The notes under the pieces: model-generated
Databases searched by the model: none
Seen by the model: only the letters and a program-made list of their open reading frames with translations
Told to the model about the DNA's origin: nothing
Shown: piece after piece, positions 31,390-41,302 of the stretch
How the letters are laid out: the number at the start of each line of letters is the position of its first letter
Numbering within the stretch: the stretch's first letter is position 1
Program-made: the position numbers and the translations under genes
NCBI GenBank assembly: GCA_002691145.1
Contig: NZHE01000023.1
Coordinates: 1 to 64,000 of the forward strand
DNA from: Rickettsiales bacterium
GTDB lineage: Bacteria > Pseudomonadota > Alphaproteobacteria > Methylaequorales > Methylaequoraceae
Reading direction: 5' to 3'
Length of the DNA stretch: 64,000 nt

Positions 31390-31832
31390 TGATTAATGAA
31401 ATATTCCCATATTTTTTATACTTTTTAGTAATCTTATTTTATTTAGCTTCTATTAGAAATAAAGAAAAAAAAAATATCTATGAAAGTAAATCTAGAGAAA
31501 AATTTTTAAATGTAGAATCTTTTCTTCTGGACGCTGAGAAAAAATTATTAGCTCTTAAGGAATTATATCAACAAGAATTAATAAATTATGAATTATATTT
31601 AATTAAATCTAATCTTATTGGAGATTCAGTTAAAAAATATATAAATTATGATAACTTGCAAATTGATAAATACAAAAATAAAAGAGTAATTGATGATCTT
31701 AAAATAGAATTAACAAGTAGAATTAAAAAAGAGAAAATGGTTCAAATAAAAAATATAGATTTTGATTCAGCATTAGATTCTATTGACCAAAAAATAAGAA
31801 AAAAAGAGAAAGAGTTTAAAAATGAAGCCTGA
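31390..31832 (+). CDS. Hypothetical single-TM, coiled-coil-like protein
   Basis: MINEIFPYFLYFLVILFYLASIRNKEKK... followed by a charged helical region; start chosen at internal ATG 31390 within ORF 31296-31832. Confidence 0.55.
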
Positions 31833-32064
31833 TAATAAAAAATTAATAGATGATGTGAAGAACCATCTTAAAATTAAAAAAAATAAAAAAGAGATAGTAA
31901 GTAATAAAAGGCCAGATGATTTGATAGAAAAGCTTTCAAATAGCCAAATTAAAGTAGCAGAAAAAATCATTGAGAAAGAGGTAAAAGCATGGATAAATTG
32001 CAATGCTTTGAATCTCTCAAAAGAATTAATATCTAAAGAAATAGACAAAAAATTTAAAAAATAA
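31822..32064 (+). CDS. Small protein resembling the PopZ (DUF2497) C-terminal domain
   Basis: VAEKIIEKEVKAWINCNALNLSKELISKEIDKKFKK is similar in pattern to the PopZ C-terminal helices (WLDxNLPxLVExLVxxEIxR). Confidence 0.5.
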   Translation: MKPDNKKLIDDVKNHLKIKKNKKEIVSNKRPDDLIEKLSNSQIKVAEKIIEKEVKAWINCNALNLSKELISKEIDKKFKK

Positions 32065-32112
32065 ACATTTTTTTATGGCACAATAATTGCTCTTTTTTGT
32101 AAAGGTGGTTAT

Positions 32113-33093
32113 ATGAAGCTTTTAATAACAAATATTGTTTATGGGCAAGTTTATGCTGGAATATTTTTAAATCAACATTTAAAAAGCATATTAGATAAAT
32201 CTAATCTTCCTTCAATTGTGCCTGATTGTGAAGTTAAATATATTTTATATACTGATCATCATACAAAGTTTCTCATTGAATATCATCCAATGTGGATAGC
32301 TTTATCCAAGTTAGTTAAAACAGAAATAAAATTTTTTGATACAAACCTAACATTTGAAGGTCGTTATACGTATTTGAGATCAATGTTGATAGATTCCATG
32401 AAAATAGCAATGGAAGGGGATTATATACTATCACCTATTGTAGCTGATTTATATTTTGCAAAAGATTTTTACCCTAGGATTTTGAAAAGATTTAAAGAAG
32501 GATATGATTCAGTCTTAGTCACTGGAATGCGAAGTTCTGCTGAAGCAATGATACCTAGATTAAATCAATCGCAAGGTGCACTAACTGATATGGAACTTTT
32601 TGATTATGGCTATGAATGTCTCCATCCTTTGTGGGTGGCATGTCATTGGGATGCTGTCCAATTTTCAAGAATACCTTATGTCCTACTTTGGAATGCATAC
32701 CCTGGTTTTATGTTACGAGCTTTTTCAGTTACCCCTATAGCATTTATTCCAAATAGTGAAATGTTAGATTGCAATATGATTGATGCAGATGTCCCTTATC
32801 ACTGTAAGAAACCATTTTGGGCTTTGGACTGGGTTGATGCACCAGTTATGGGAATAGAGCCATTAGAGTGTTTCTATCCACCTTTCAGTAACCACAAAGC
32901 TACCACCAAATACGTTGGAATAGATTTCGCAAGTAAAGCAATTAACCCAAAGCAATATGATTTTTTGAAAGTCAAAAGTTATTTTCCATGTAAGGAAAGA
33001 GTAAAATTAAGTGATAAGCAAATCAAACAATCAGATAACGTGGTTAAAGAAATATTAGAGTACGTTGAATCTTCAAAACGCAAAGCTTCATAA
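32113..33093 (+). CDS. Uncharacterised protein, copy 1 of a tandem paralog pair (glycosyltransferase-like architecture possible)
   Basis: Intact 326 aa ORF sharing extended blocks with the next ORF. Confidence 0.8.
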   Translation: MKLLITNIVYGQVYAGIFLNQHLKSILDKSNLPSIVPDCEVKYILYTDHHTKFLIEYHPMWIALSKLVKTEIKFFDTNLTFEGRYTYLRSMLIDSMKIAMEGDYILSPIVADLYFAKDFYPRILKRFKEGYDSVLVTGMRSSAEAMIPRLNQSQGALTDMELFDYGYECLHPLWVACHWDAVQFSRIPYVLLWNAYPGFMLRAFSVTPIAFIPNSEMLDCNMIDADVPYHCKKPFWALDWVDAPVMGIEPLECFYPPFSNHKATTKYVGIDFASKAINPKQYDFLKVKSYFPCKERVKLSDKQIKQSDNVVKEILEYVESSKRKAS

Positions 33094-34105
33094 AATGAAA
33101 AGTTTAAAGAAAAAGTACATAATTACAAATATTTTATACGGAAATATGTACACTGATATATTTTTAAATCACCACTTAAAAAGCTTAGCAGACATTTCCA
33201 ACATACCCAATATCAGCAAAGAATTTCAAATACAATATGTACTGTATATAGACAAATTTAATCTTCCAATTGTAGAAAAAAATTTTTATACAAAAAAATT
33301 AAGTGAGCTTATACGCTTTGAATTTCAAATTGTAGATTTAGCTGAAAAGAATTGGAATTATGAGTCTAGGTACGGAGTTTTAGAAAACACACTTCAAGAC
33401 GGATTGAAACGGGCTATTTCTGAAAACGCACTTTTTAGTCCATTATGTGCTGATTTAGTAGTTGCAAAGAACTTCTTTTCTAAAATCACTAAAAAAATAG
33501 AAGAAGGATATGATTCAGTCAATGTTTTACCAATGAGAACGGCTGCCGAACCGATGACTCAGTTTTTAAATCAACATAATGGTGCTTTAAGTGATATGGA
33601 TCTTTTTGAATATGGATATGCATGTCTTCATCCACTTTGGGGTGCATGCCACTGGGATTCTCCTCAATTTTCAAAACTTCCTATCTGCTTCATATGGAAT
33701 ACATATCCAGGTATGTTTGTTAGGTCATTTTCAATCAGCCCAACAATCTTTATTCCAAACAAAAAAATGCTTAATTGTAAAATGATAGATGTGGACGTAT
33801 TACAATTTTTAAATAATCCATTCTTAGCAGAAAACTGGACTGATTGTCCAATCATCAATGTTGAACCAATAAGATGTTTTTATCCTGCTTTTAAAAATAA
33901 AAAAGCTAATTCTTTAAACTGTGCAAAAGATATTTCTAAAAATTTCGTTGCTAAGTTAGCAAAGTGCCAAATTCCTTACATAAAAAATAAATTATATTAT
34001 CCTAATAAAAAATGTGTAAAAATATCATCTAAAAAGGTAAAACAGTCTAACGATGTTGTAAGAACTCTTTTAGAGAATTATAACAGTCAAAAGGAAGTAT
34101 CATAA
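33065..34105 (+). CDS. Uncharacterised protein, copy 2 of a tandem paralog pair (likely start ATG 33095)
   Basis: Shared blocks: ITNI.YG..Y..IFLN.HLKS, EGYDSV.V..MR..AE.M, LNQ..GAL.DM.LF.YGY.CLHPLW.ACHWD..QFS. Confidence 0.8.
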   Translation: MNLQNAKLHKMKSLKKKYIITNILYGNMYTDIFLNHHLKSLADISNIPNISKEFQIQYVLYIDKFNLPIVEKNFYTKKLSELIRFEFQIVDLAEKNWNYESRYGVLENTLQDGLKRAISENALFSPLCADLVVAKNFFSKITKKIEEGYDSVNVLPMRTAAEPMTQFLNQHNGALSDMDLFEYGYACLHPLWGACHWDSPQFSKLPICFIWNTYPGMFVRSFSISPTIFIPNKKMLNCKMIDVDVLQFLNNPFLAENWTDCPIINVEPIRCFYPAFKNKKANSLNCAKDISKNFVAKLAKCQIPYIKNKLYYPNKKCVKISSKKVKQSNDVVRTLLENYNSQKEVS

Positions 34106-34186
34106 TTTTTCTCATCTTTAATTAAATTTGCAATAAGAGATAAAATGATATAATGATCTTAATATTATTTTTACTTTTTAATACTA

Positions 34187-35056
34187 ATGCAAAATCTAAA
34201 AAATTTGTTATTTAAATTAAGGTTTAGCCATTTTTTCTTAAAAGTTTACTATTATTCAAAGAAATTTATTTCAAATTATAATAATTTTAAATTCTGTAAA
34301 AAAGAAACTATAAAAAGATCGGTTGGATTCAAAAAAGTTGAATTAAAAAATAATAAAGTATTAGAGGAGGCAATATTATTTTCAAAAAAAAAGTTTGATT
34401 TTTCGTATATGAAAAAAAATGCAATAAAAACTGATCTAAAGAAAGATTTTCTTAACATTTGCGAATTTAGTGTTTTAGATTTTGAACCACTTAAAAATTT
34501 AGCAATTGAAAAAAATATAATTGAAATTTCTTCAAATTATTTAAGAACTCAACCTATTCTGTATAGTTCTACGGTATGGTTAAGTAATTATGTAAAAGAG
34601 GAACCTTCTTCCTCACAACTTTATCACTTTGATAGAGAGGATTTATTTCAGCTAAAAGTTTTTATTCCTTTAGAACCAATTATAGAAAGTTCAGGTCCGT
34701 TATCTGTAATATCTTCAAAGCAAAGTTCAGAATTTATTTGGAATAATCTTAAAAAATTCAAAATTATTACTCTGAAAGATAGAATTTGTGATAATGAAAT
34801 AAACAATAATATCAAAAATTTACAAGAATCTTCTCAAATTGCAAACCCTGGACAACTTATATTTGTTGATACTACAAACTGTTTGCATTATGGGAGCAGG
34901 TATTCCAAAAGTATTAAATATCACTTATCTTTCCAATATATTTCACCTTTCTCAGAAAGATTAAATTCTTTTATGAAAAGTTTTAAAAAGAATGAATATT
35001 CAAATAGTTTAGATACATTGAGTTATGTTGAATGGAAATATCACAATCAAACCTAA
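34187..35056 (+). CDS. Phytanoyl-CoA dioxygenase (PhyH)-like Fe(II)/2OG oxygenase
   Basis: YHFDREDLFQLKVFIPLEPIIESSGPLSVI...PGQLIFVDTTNCLHYGSRYSKSIKYHLSFQY (HxD...H...R arrangement). Confidence 0.7.
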   Translation: MQNLKNLLFKLRFSHFFLKVYYYSKKFISNYNNFKFCKKETIKRSVGFKKVELKNNKVLEEAILFSKKKFDFSYMKKNAIKTDLKKDFLNICEFSVLDFEPLKNLAIEKNIIEISSNYLRTQPILYSSTVWLSNYVKEEPSSSQLYHFDREDLFQLKVFIPLEPIIESSGPLSVISSKQSSEFIWNNLKKFKIITLKDRICDNEINNNIKNLQESSQIANPGQLIFVDTTNCLHYGSRYSKSIKYHLSFQYISPFSERLNSFMKSFKKNEYSNSLDTLSYVEWKYHNQT

Positions 35057-36132
35057 TCTTGAATTTTTTTTCCTTGGTTAAGTTTAATAAATTGGTTTAT
35101 GTTATTTATATTTAAATACTGATTTATCTCATTATCAATTTCAGATAATTTAGCTAACATCCTCGCTGAAACCGTTTGTCCATAAGAATATGGGTTCAAA
35201 AACTCTGAATCACTTGTATTTAATTCAGAAGGATCGGTAAAATAAAATATACTCTTGTTTAGTTTTAAATTAAATAGTTTCTTTGATTTTTCAATGTAAA
35301 AACTCTTTTGTTTTTTTTTCATTTCTTTATAGATTGATGGTGCAAACGGAGGAACAATTATTATTGCTTTACTTCCATATTTTTCAACTAAATCAATAAA
35401 TTTAATTAATGAATTAATATTTTCCTTATTTACTTTTGGAGATGTATTCAATTCAATGGAATTTTTTAAATCATCCTTATTATATTCAAAATTGATAGAT
35501 GTATTTCCATAATGCCATGAACCATCTTTTTTTGTTCCGTGTTTATCTTTTGCTAGAGCTCTCAGTCCTATAGGACACTTATCTTTCCTTTTCAGGATTG
35601 TTAAAAACTCTGAAAAATTCAAGTCACCTCTGTAGATCCATACATATGGTAAATACAATTTGTAAATAAGAGATGTCCACCTTCTTAAAAGAAAAAACTT
35701 ATTCTGAGATCCCGTATTATCTAAATTTGATAACCACCATGGATCAATTGTTAAAATAACCACCTCGGGCGAAAAAATCTCAAAAACTTTATTAATTTCG
35801 TAAATTGAATTTTTTGAACTCGAAATATACTGACCAAGAACATAACTTGTCATAGAAAAAAAATCTCCACTATAATTATTTGCAGTTCCTGGCCCTGTAA
35901 CAACTATTTTAGGTCGAATCTGTTTTATCACTTCATAACCAAGTTCCCATTTTTGAATTCCAGCTGAAACTTGTTGAACCACACATTCATCCGAGTTTAT
36001 CTGAATTAACGCTGAATTTTGTGCATTTGAATATTCACCTGCTTTAAATTGAAAAAAAATTGAGGGTAAACTTATAAATAAAAAGATAATAAAAACAATA
36101 ATTATTCCATATATAAACTTTTTAATTTCCAT
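35053..36132 (-). CDS. AlgJ/SGNH-hydrolase-like membrane-anchored protein, MBOAT partner
   Basis: N-terminal TM; adjacent to MBOAT; VVILTIDPWWLSN, AIIIVPPFAPS. Confidence 0.55.
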   Translation of the reverse strand: MEIKKFIYGIIIVFIIFLFISLPSIFFQFKAGEYSNAQNSALIQINSDECVVQQVSAGIQKWELGYEVIKQIRPKIVVTGPGTANNYSGDFFSMTSYVLGQYISSSKNSIYEINKVFEIFSPEVVILTIDPWWLSNLDNTGSQNKFFLLRRWTSLIYKLYLPYVWIYRGDLNFSEFLTILKRKDKCPIGLRALAKDKHGTKKDGSWHYGNTSINFEYNKDDLKNSIELNTSPKVNKENINSLIKFIDLVEKYGSKAIIIVPPFAPSIYKEMKKKQKSFYIEKSKKLFNLKLNKSIFYFTDPSELNTSDSEFLNPYSYGQTVSARMLAKLSEIDNEINQYLNINNINQFIKLNQGKKIQD

Positions 36133-36134
36133 TT

Positions 36135-37693
36135 TTAAAAGCTAAAATATAAAAAGTCCACAGTGATATTTGACCAAAAAATTGAGGTGCTTAGAATTAA
36201 AAGGCATGTTACAAACACTCCGTTGCTAAAACTTAGTTTAAAATTAGTTCCATTATTATTTTTGTTTAAAAAGTTGAATCTTTCCATATTATTAGAGAAA
36301 AAATATATTATTATAACTGATATTGATAAAATAATGAATACTTCAGAATTTAGATTACCAAGCCAACCCAATCCGCTAGGTGGATAAGAAAATATTTTTT
36401 CAAAAATTGGAAAATTTTCAATTAATCTTGGAGTCATTTGAACTCCATTTAGTCCCAACATAGATTTAAAGATTACGACGGCACTAGAAACTGAATCCGA
36501 TCTAAATAAAACCCAACCAAAATTTACCGATAGAGTTGTAATTAAGAATGATATAATTTTTATGTGCAGCTGTTCCATATTTAAAATTTTATATTCTCTA
36601 TTGTAAACTTTAAATACGTGATTTATGCATACTAATATACCGTGATAAATTCCCCATAGTATAAATGTATACCCAGCTCCATGCCAAAACCCGCTTATAA
36701 AAAAAGTAATCATTATTGGAAAAATTATAAAATAAAAAGTTTGCCTAGGATTCTTTAAATTTAAAAAAGAGTCCTTTTGAATAAAACCTTTAAATGGTTT
36801 ATAAATATAGTTTTTTAAAAAATCAGAGAGAGAAATATGCCATCTTCTCCAAAAGTCAATTATACTAAGTGATTTGTAAGGAGAATTAAAATTTATTGGA
36901 AGGATCACACCAAACATTAAACCTAAACCCAGTGCCATGTCACAGTATCCAGAAAAATCAAAATATAGTTGAAACATATAGCAAAAAGATCCAATCCAGG
37001 CCTCAAAAAACAATGGATTATGTCCATTTGCTACAGATTCAAATAAATTAGAGGCAAAAAGATTTAAATGATCTGCAATAAAAACTTTTTTAAAAAGACC
37101 TAGAACAAACAAACTTATTCCAAATAACAATTTGGATAAATTGAACTTACCAAAATTTTTATCAGCATATTGTTTTAGGGCAAATTTTTGTTGAACTATT
37201 GGACCTGCAATTAATTGTGGAAAAAAAACTACAAAAAGAAAATATTCTAAAAAATTATGTTTTGAGGTTTCTGATTTGTATGAGTCAACCAAATAAGAAA
37301 TTTGTTGAAAAGTAAAAAAAGAAATTGCTAAGGGTAAGATAACTCCCTTGAAATTAATGCCATGTAAAATAAAGTTATTTAAATTTAAAATAATAAAATC
37401 AGTGTATTTAAAAAAGCTCAGTAACAAAATATTGAAAGTTATGCCTAAAACTAAAATTTTTTTTTTTATGATTTTGGGAATTACATATAAGCGTTCCAAA
37501 AAAGTAATTAGTAATAATTGATCCAATTAATAAAAATACATATTCAATTTTCCAATATCCGTAAAATAACAACGAAGAAATGCACAAAACAATAATTGAA
37601 GAATTTCTTCCCAAGAATTTATGACATAAAAAAAAAAATAATTAATGTTATAGGCAAAAATATGTAAATAAATTCTATTGAAGAGAATGACAT
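36135..37693 (-). pseudogene. MBOAT family O-acyltransferase (AlgI-like), interrupted by two homopolymer frameshifts
   Basis: Frames: MSFSSIEFIYIFLPITLIIFFF (start 37693) | LCHKFLGRNSSIIVLCISSLLFYGYWKIEYVFLLIGSIITNYFFGTLI | KKILVLGITFNILLLSFFKYTDF...; catalytic-type FWHGAGYTFILWG. Confidence 0.8.
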
Positions 37694-37851
37694 ATATTTA
37701 TTATACAAAATCTTTATTTAATACTAAAGATCTGTTTTCTTACTTAATAAGAAATCTTGAACACTTTCAAAGAAGCATTAAAATTGAGATAACATATATT
37801 ATTTAAAAAAAAGATAATTTTTATTTTCTTCAATTTAGAATATTTACAACA

Positions 37852-37879
37852 TTGAAATAAATAAAAATGATAATATACT
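37852..37879 (+). promoter_or_regulatory. Candidate sigma70-type promoter for tRNA-Leu
   Basis: TTGAAA - 16 bp - TATACT, about 25 bp upstream of the mature tRNA 5' end. Confidence 0.45.
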
Positions 37880-37904
37880 CATAGAAATTTATTTAGTTTG
37901 AATT

Positions 37905-37992
37905 GCGCTCGTGCTGAAATTGGTAAACAGACTGGACTTAAAATCCAGCGGAGTCTGACTCCTTGTCGGTTCAAGTCCGACCGAGCGCACCA
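37905..37992 (+). tRNA. tRNA-Leu (anticodon TAA), CCA encoded
   Basis: GCGCTCG/CGAGCGC acceptor, CTGGA-CTTAAAA-TCCAG anticodon arm, long variable arm, GTCGG-TTCAAGT-CCGAC T arm, terminal CCA. Confidence 0.96.
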
Positions 37993-38016
37993 TTAGATTT
38001 TTTTGTTTTATTAATT

Positions 38017-38733
38017 ATGTTTAAATTTTCTTTTATTTTTTTAATTTTCATCTTTAATTTATCTTTTTCCAATGAGAGAACTATTCAAAATGATTTTGAT
38101 AATAAAATTAAAAATTTTATTCTAAAAAACCCAGAGGTAATTATTAAATCACTCAAGATTTATGAGGAAAATCAAGCAAAAGAAGAAGAGAAGGAAAAAA
38201 ATAAATTTATTTCTGAAAATTCTGAAGAAATTTATAAAAGTAATGGAAATTTATATGATGGGAAAGTGGATTCGGATTTAATAATTGTTGAATATTTTGA
38301 TTACAATTGTGGATATTGTAAGAAATTTCATCAGGAACTTAGGTCTGCTTTGAAAGAGGAACAAAATCTTAAAGTTGTGTATAAGAATTTACCTGTTCTT
38401 TCTGAAAATTCAAAATTTTTGGCGAAAATTTCGATTGCAATTGGTCTTACAAGCAATAAAAATTTTCTTAGTTTTCATGAGTTTGTAATGAACTCAAAAA
38501 AGCAAATAAAGGAAAATGATTTAAAAATGAAGATTCAAAATTTGAATCTAGATTACTCTAAAATATTGGAACTATCGAAATCAAAAGAAATAGAAAAAAT
38601 AATCGAAAAAAACTTTATTCAAGCTAACAGTCTCGGCATTAGAGGTACGCCAGCGATAGTTGTAAAAAATGAAGTAATTGAGGGATATGTTAGTAGAAAA
38701 TTAATTAGATCGCTTTTACAAACTCAACAATAA
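38017..38733 (+). CDS. DsbA family thioredoxin-domain protein
   Basis: Signal peptide from ATG 38017; IIVEYFDYNCGYCKKFHQEL (CGYC), IRGTPAIVV; the ORF-track start lies inside the tRNA and is rejected. Confidence 0.92.
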   Translation: MFKFSFIFLIFIFNLSFSNERTIQNDFDNKIKNFILKNPEVIIKSLKIYEENQAKEEEKEKNKFISENSEEIYKSNGNLYDGKVDSDLIIVEYFDYNCGYCKKFHQELRSALKEEQNLKVVYKNLPVLSENSKFLAKISIAIGLTSNKNFLSFHEFVMNSKKQIKENDLKMKIQNLNLDYSKILELSKSKEIEKIIEKNFIQANSLGIRGTPAIVVKNEVIEGYVSRKLIRSLLQTQQ

Positions 38734-39182
38734 ATATTATTTTTACTATTTTTTCCAGTTTTAAACTTTGCAGCAAAACCATTGCTATATAAGATTTTTT
38801 TTCCGTGGTGACTTAGAAAAAGATTGTGACTTACTAATGCGTTCATTTCCCTAAGATGTTTTTTTGTATTGTCCTCATACTCTGCAGCAAATTCATTCTC
38901 TTGTTGTATCACATGAATAATTTCATGTAAGAGAATTCCCTGGGCACAAACATCCTTAAGTGGATTTAGAGAATTAATTAAAAAAATTTCATTGTTTTTA
39001 TTCATAGGTGTGTAAGCTATTATTTCACATGGTCTTCCACAAGCAAGATCTTGTAACTCTTTTTGTTCAATAAAATTCAAATTAATTGGGTTTATTGGTT
39101 TTGGGTGTTCAGTATTACTTGTAATCCACAAAATTAAAGATAATATTACTTCGTTTATATTTTCAAATTTCATATTTAACAT
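38724..39182 (-). CDS. Putative HExxH zinc peptidase-like hypothetical protein
   Basis: GILLHEIIHVIQQENEFAAEYEDN motif. Confidence 0.65.
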   Translation of the reverse strand: MLNMKFENINEVILSLILWITSNTEHPKPINPINLNFIEQKELQDLACGRPCEIIAYTPMNKNNEIFLINSLNPLKDVCAQGILLHEIIHVIQQENEFAAEYEDNTKKHLREMNALVSHNLFLSHHGKKILYSNGFAAKFKTGKNSKNNIYC

Positions 39183-39199
39183 TATAAATTTTAAAGCAA

Positions 39200-40150
39200 A
39201 TGAGCAATAAAAAATTTTTTACACATTCTTCTCTACCCGAAATGTATGAACTTGATGTTGGTAATAATAATCTGATTTATTTAGAAATTAGTGGCAAAAA
39301 AGATGGATTACCAATTTTATTTTTACATGGAGGTCCTGGTGGACATTGTAGAAGTGATCATCACGGACTTTTTGATCCCAAAATCTTCAAATCAATAATA
39401 TATGATCAAAGAGGTTGCGGAAAAAGTAAACCGTATAGAATCTTAGAAAATAATAATACAAAAAATTTAATCTCTGATATAGAAAAAATTAGAGAATTTC
39501 TAAAAATTGACAAATTTATTTTAGTGGGAGGGTCTTGGGGGGCAACATTAGCGTTATGTTATGCTCAATTATATCCACAAAATATTAGAGGCATAATATT
39601 AAGATCAGTCTTTCTTGGCACAATGGCAGAGATAGATTGGGCATTTATAAATGCTCCTAAAATTTTTGCTCCTGAACTTTTCAATTCGTTTTGCGAACAA
39701 GCCAAAGCTAAAAATCATAAAGAAGTTTTAGAATTTTATATCAAAGCAATTCTTTCTGATCAATCTGTATATCATTCATGGATTTGGCATGATTATGAAA
39801 GAATACTATCACAAATAAACCCCAATTCTCATAGCTTTGAATCTAAAGAAAAAATATTACAAAGAAACGGATGTCCAAACTCTCCTTTAATGGAAACTCA
39901 TTTTATTAAAAATAAATTTTTTATTGAAGATAACCAAATTTTAAAAAACATGAAAAAAATAGAACATATTCCAGGTTATATTGTACAGGGAAGGTATGAT
40001 TTAATTTGTCCTCCTGAAAATGCTTTTAAACTTCATGAGAAATGGAAAAATTCGAATATTAAGATCATCAATACTGCTGGTCATTCTTCATCTGATGAAG
40101 GTATAACTGAAAATTTATTCTCAGCTTTAAGTGAGATTACGGAGTTTTAA
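39200..40150 (+). CDS. pip: Prolyl aminopeptidase (alpha/beta hydrolase)
   Basis: LFLHGGPGGHC, YDQRGCGKS, VGGSWGATLALCYAQ, GRYDLICPP, AGHSS. Confidence 0.92.
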   Translation: MSNKKFFTHSSLPEMYELDVGNNNLIYLEISGKKDGLPILFLHGGPGGHCRSDHHGLFDPKIFKSIIYDQRGCGKSKPYRILENNNTKNLISDIEKIREFLKIDKFILVGGSWGATLALCYAQLYPQNIRGIILRSVFLGTMAEIDWAFINAPKIFAPELFNSFCEQAKAKNHKEVLEFYIKAILSDQSVYHSWIWHDYERILSQINPNSHSFESKEKILQRNGCPNSPLMETHFIKNKFFIEDNQILKNMKKIEHIPGYIVQGRYDLICPPENAFKLHEKWKNSNIKIINTAGHSSSDEGITENLFSALSEITEF

Positions 40151-41259
40151 ACGCGCGATAATTCGAATAATACATAATTATTTTTCTCCTTTAATATTAA
40201 ATTTTTTTTTAATTTTTTAAATATTTTTTTATTTTCTAATTTACTCATAGACCAAATAGCAGCTCCTCTTATTATAGGTTCGCTGTGCTTGAGTAAGGGA
40301 GTAATTAGTTTTAATAATTCCCTATTTTTTGAATTGGCTGATGCTATCAAAACATTTCTTATGAAGCTAGTCCACCCAATTCTTTTAATGGGGGAGTCCG
40401 CGAAAAAATCTTCAAATTTTTCTTTATTGAATTTTAAAAAAAAACTCAAATTTACATTTTTTAGTTCAGACTTCTCCAATAGTGAATTTTCTTTGCTGAT
40501 AGAAGTAAATTTGTTCCAAGGACAAATTGATAGGCAATCATCACATCCATAAATCTTATTTCCAATCTTTCCTCTTAAACTTAATGGAATTGGCCCTTTA
40601 TATTCAATTGTTAGATATGAAATACATTTTTTAGTATTCAACTTATAATTATCTACAAATGCATCAGTGGGACAAATATTTATACATTTATTACATGTTC
40701 CACAATTATCTAATTCTGAAATATCGGTATCAACTTCAATAGGAAGAAAAACTTCACTTAAGAATAACCACGAGCCAAACTTTTTTGAAACTATATTTGT
40801 GTGTTTTCCATGCCAGCCTATCCCGGAAGATTGTGCTAGCGATTTTTCAAAAACCGGTGAAGTATCCACATAAACTTTTGACTCTATATTGAGATCTATT
40901 TTTAACCAATTTTTAAGTTTTTTTAGTTTATTTCCAATAACTTCATGATAATCCTTATTTCTTGCATAAACACTAATATTAGCAATTTTCTTTTTGCGAT
41001 TATCATTAAGGGGGTTATTTTTAGGTGTATAATTTAGTCCCAAAATAACGATTGTTTTGACCTCTTTCCAGAGTTTTTTAGGATTGATTTTTTTCTCAAA
41101 ATGATTTTCTAGCCATTTCATCTCTCCGTGCATCTTTTTATCAAGAAAATTTTTTAGGTTGATAACATCATTTTTTTTAATTTTTGGTTTTACAAATCGA
41201 ACAATATCAAATCCTAATTCTTTAGCTTTATTTAATATAGATTTTTTTATATTAATCAT
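40147..41259 (-). CDS. queG: Epoxyqueuosine reductase
   Basis: KSLAQSSGIGWHGKHTN, CGTCNKCINICPTDA, GCDDCLSICPWNKF, RNVLIASANS, IIRGAAIWSM. Confidence 0.95.
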   Translation of the reverse strand: MINIKKSILNKAKELGFDIVRFVKPKIKKNDVINLKNFLDKKMHGEMKWLENHFEKKINPKKLWKEVKTIVILGLNYTPKNNPLNDNRKKKIANISVYARNKDYHEVIGNKLKKLKNWLKIDLNIESKVYVDTSPVFEKSLAQSSGIGWHGKHTNIVSKKFGSWLFLSEVFLPIEVDTDISELDNCGTCNKCINICPTDAFVDNYKLNTKKCISYLTIEYKGPIPLSLRGKIGNKIYGCDDCLSICPWNKFTSISKENSLLEKSELKNVNLSFFLKFNKEKFEDFFADSPIKRIGWTSFIRNVLIASANSKNRELLKLITPLLKHSEPIIRGAAIWSMSKLENKKIFKKLKKNLILKEKNNYVLFELSRV

Positions 41260-41302
41260 TCATTATAAACTATAAATAATATTTAGAAAAAAAAAAATAA
41301 AA

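Noticed and set aside
31773-32048. 91-aa minus-strand ORF
   Set aside because: Antisense to 31822-32064. The plus-strand reading is chosen because it overlaps tightly with its upstream gene and has a PopZ-like C-terminus; this is not certain.
37963-38016. Upstream extension of the DsbA-family ORF
   Set aside because: Lies inside tRNA-Leu. The signal peptide begins cleanly at ATG 38017.
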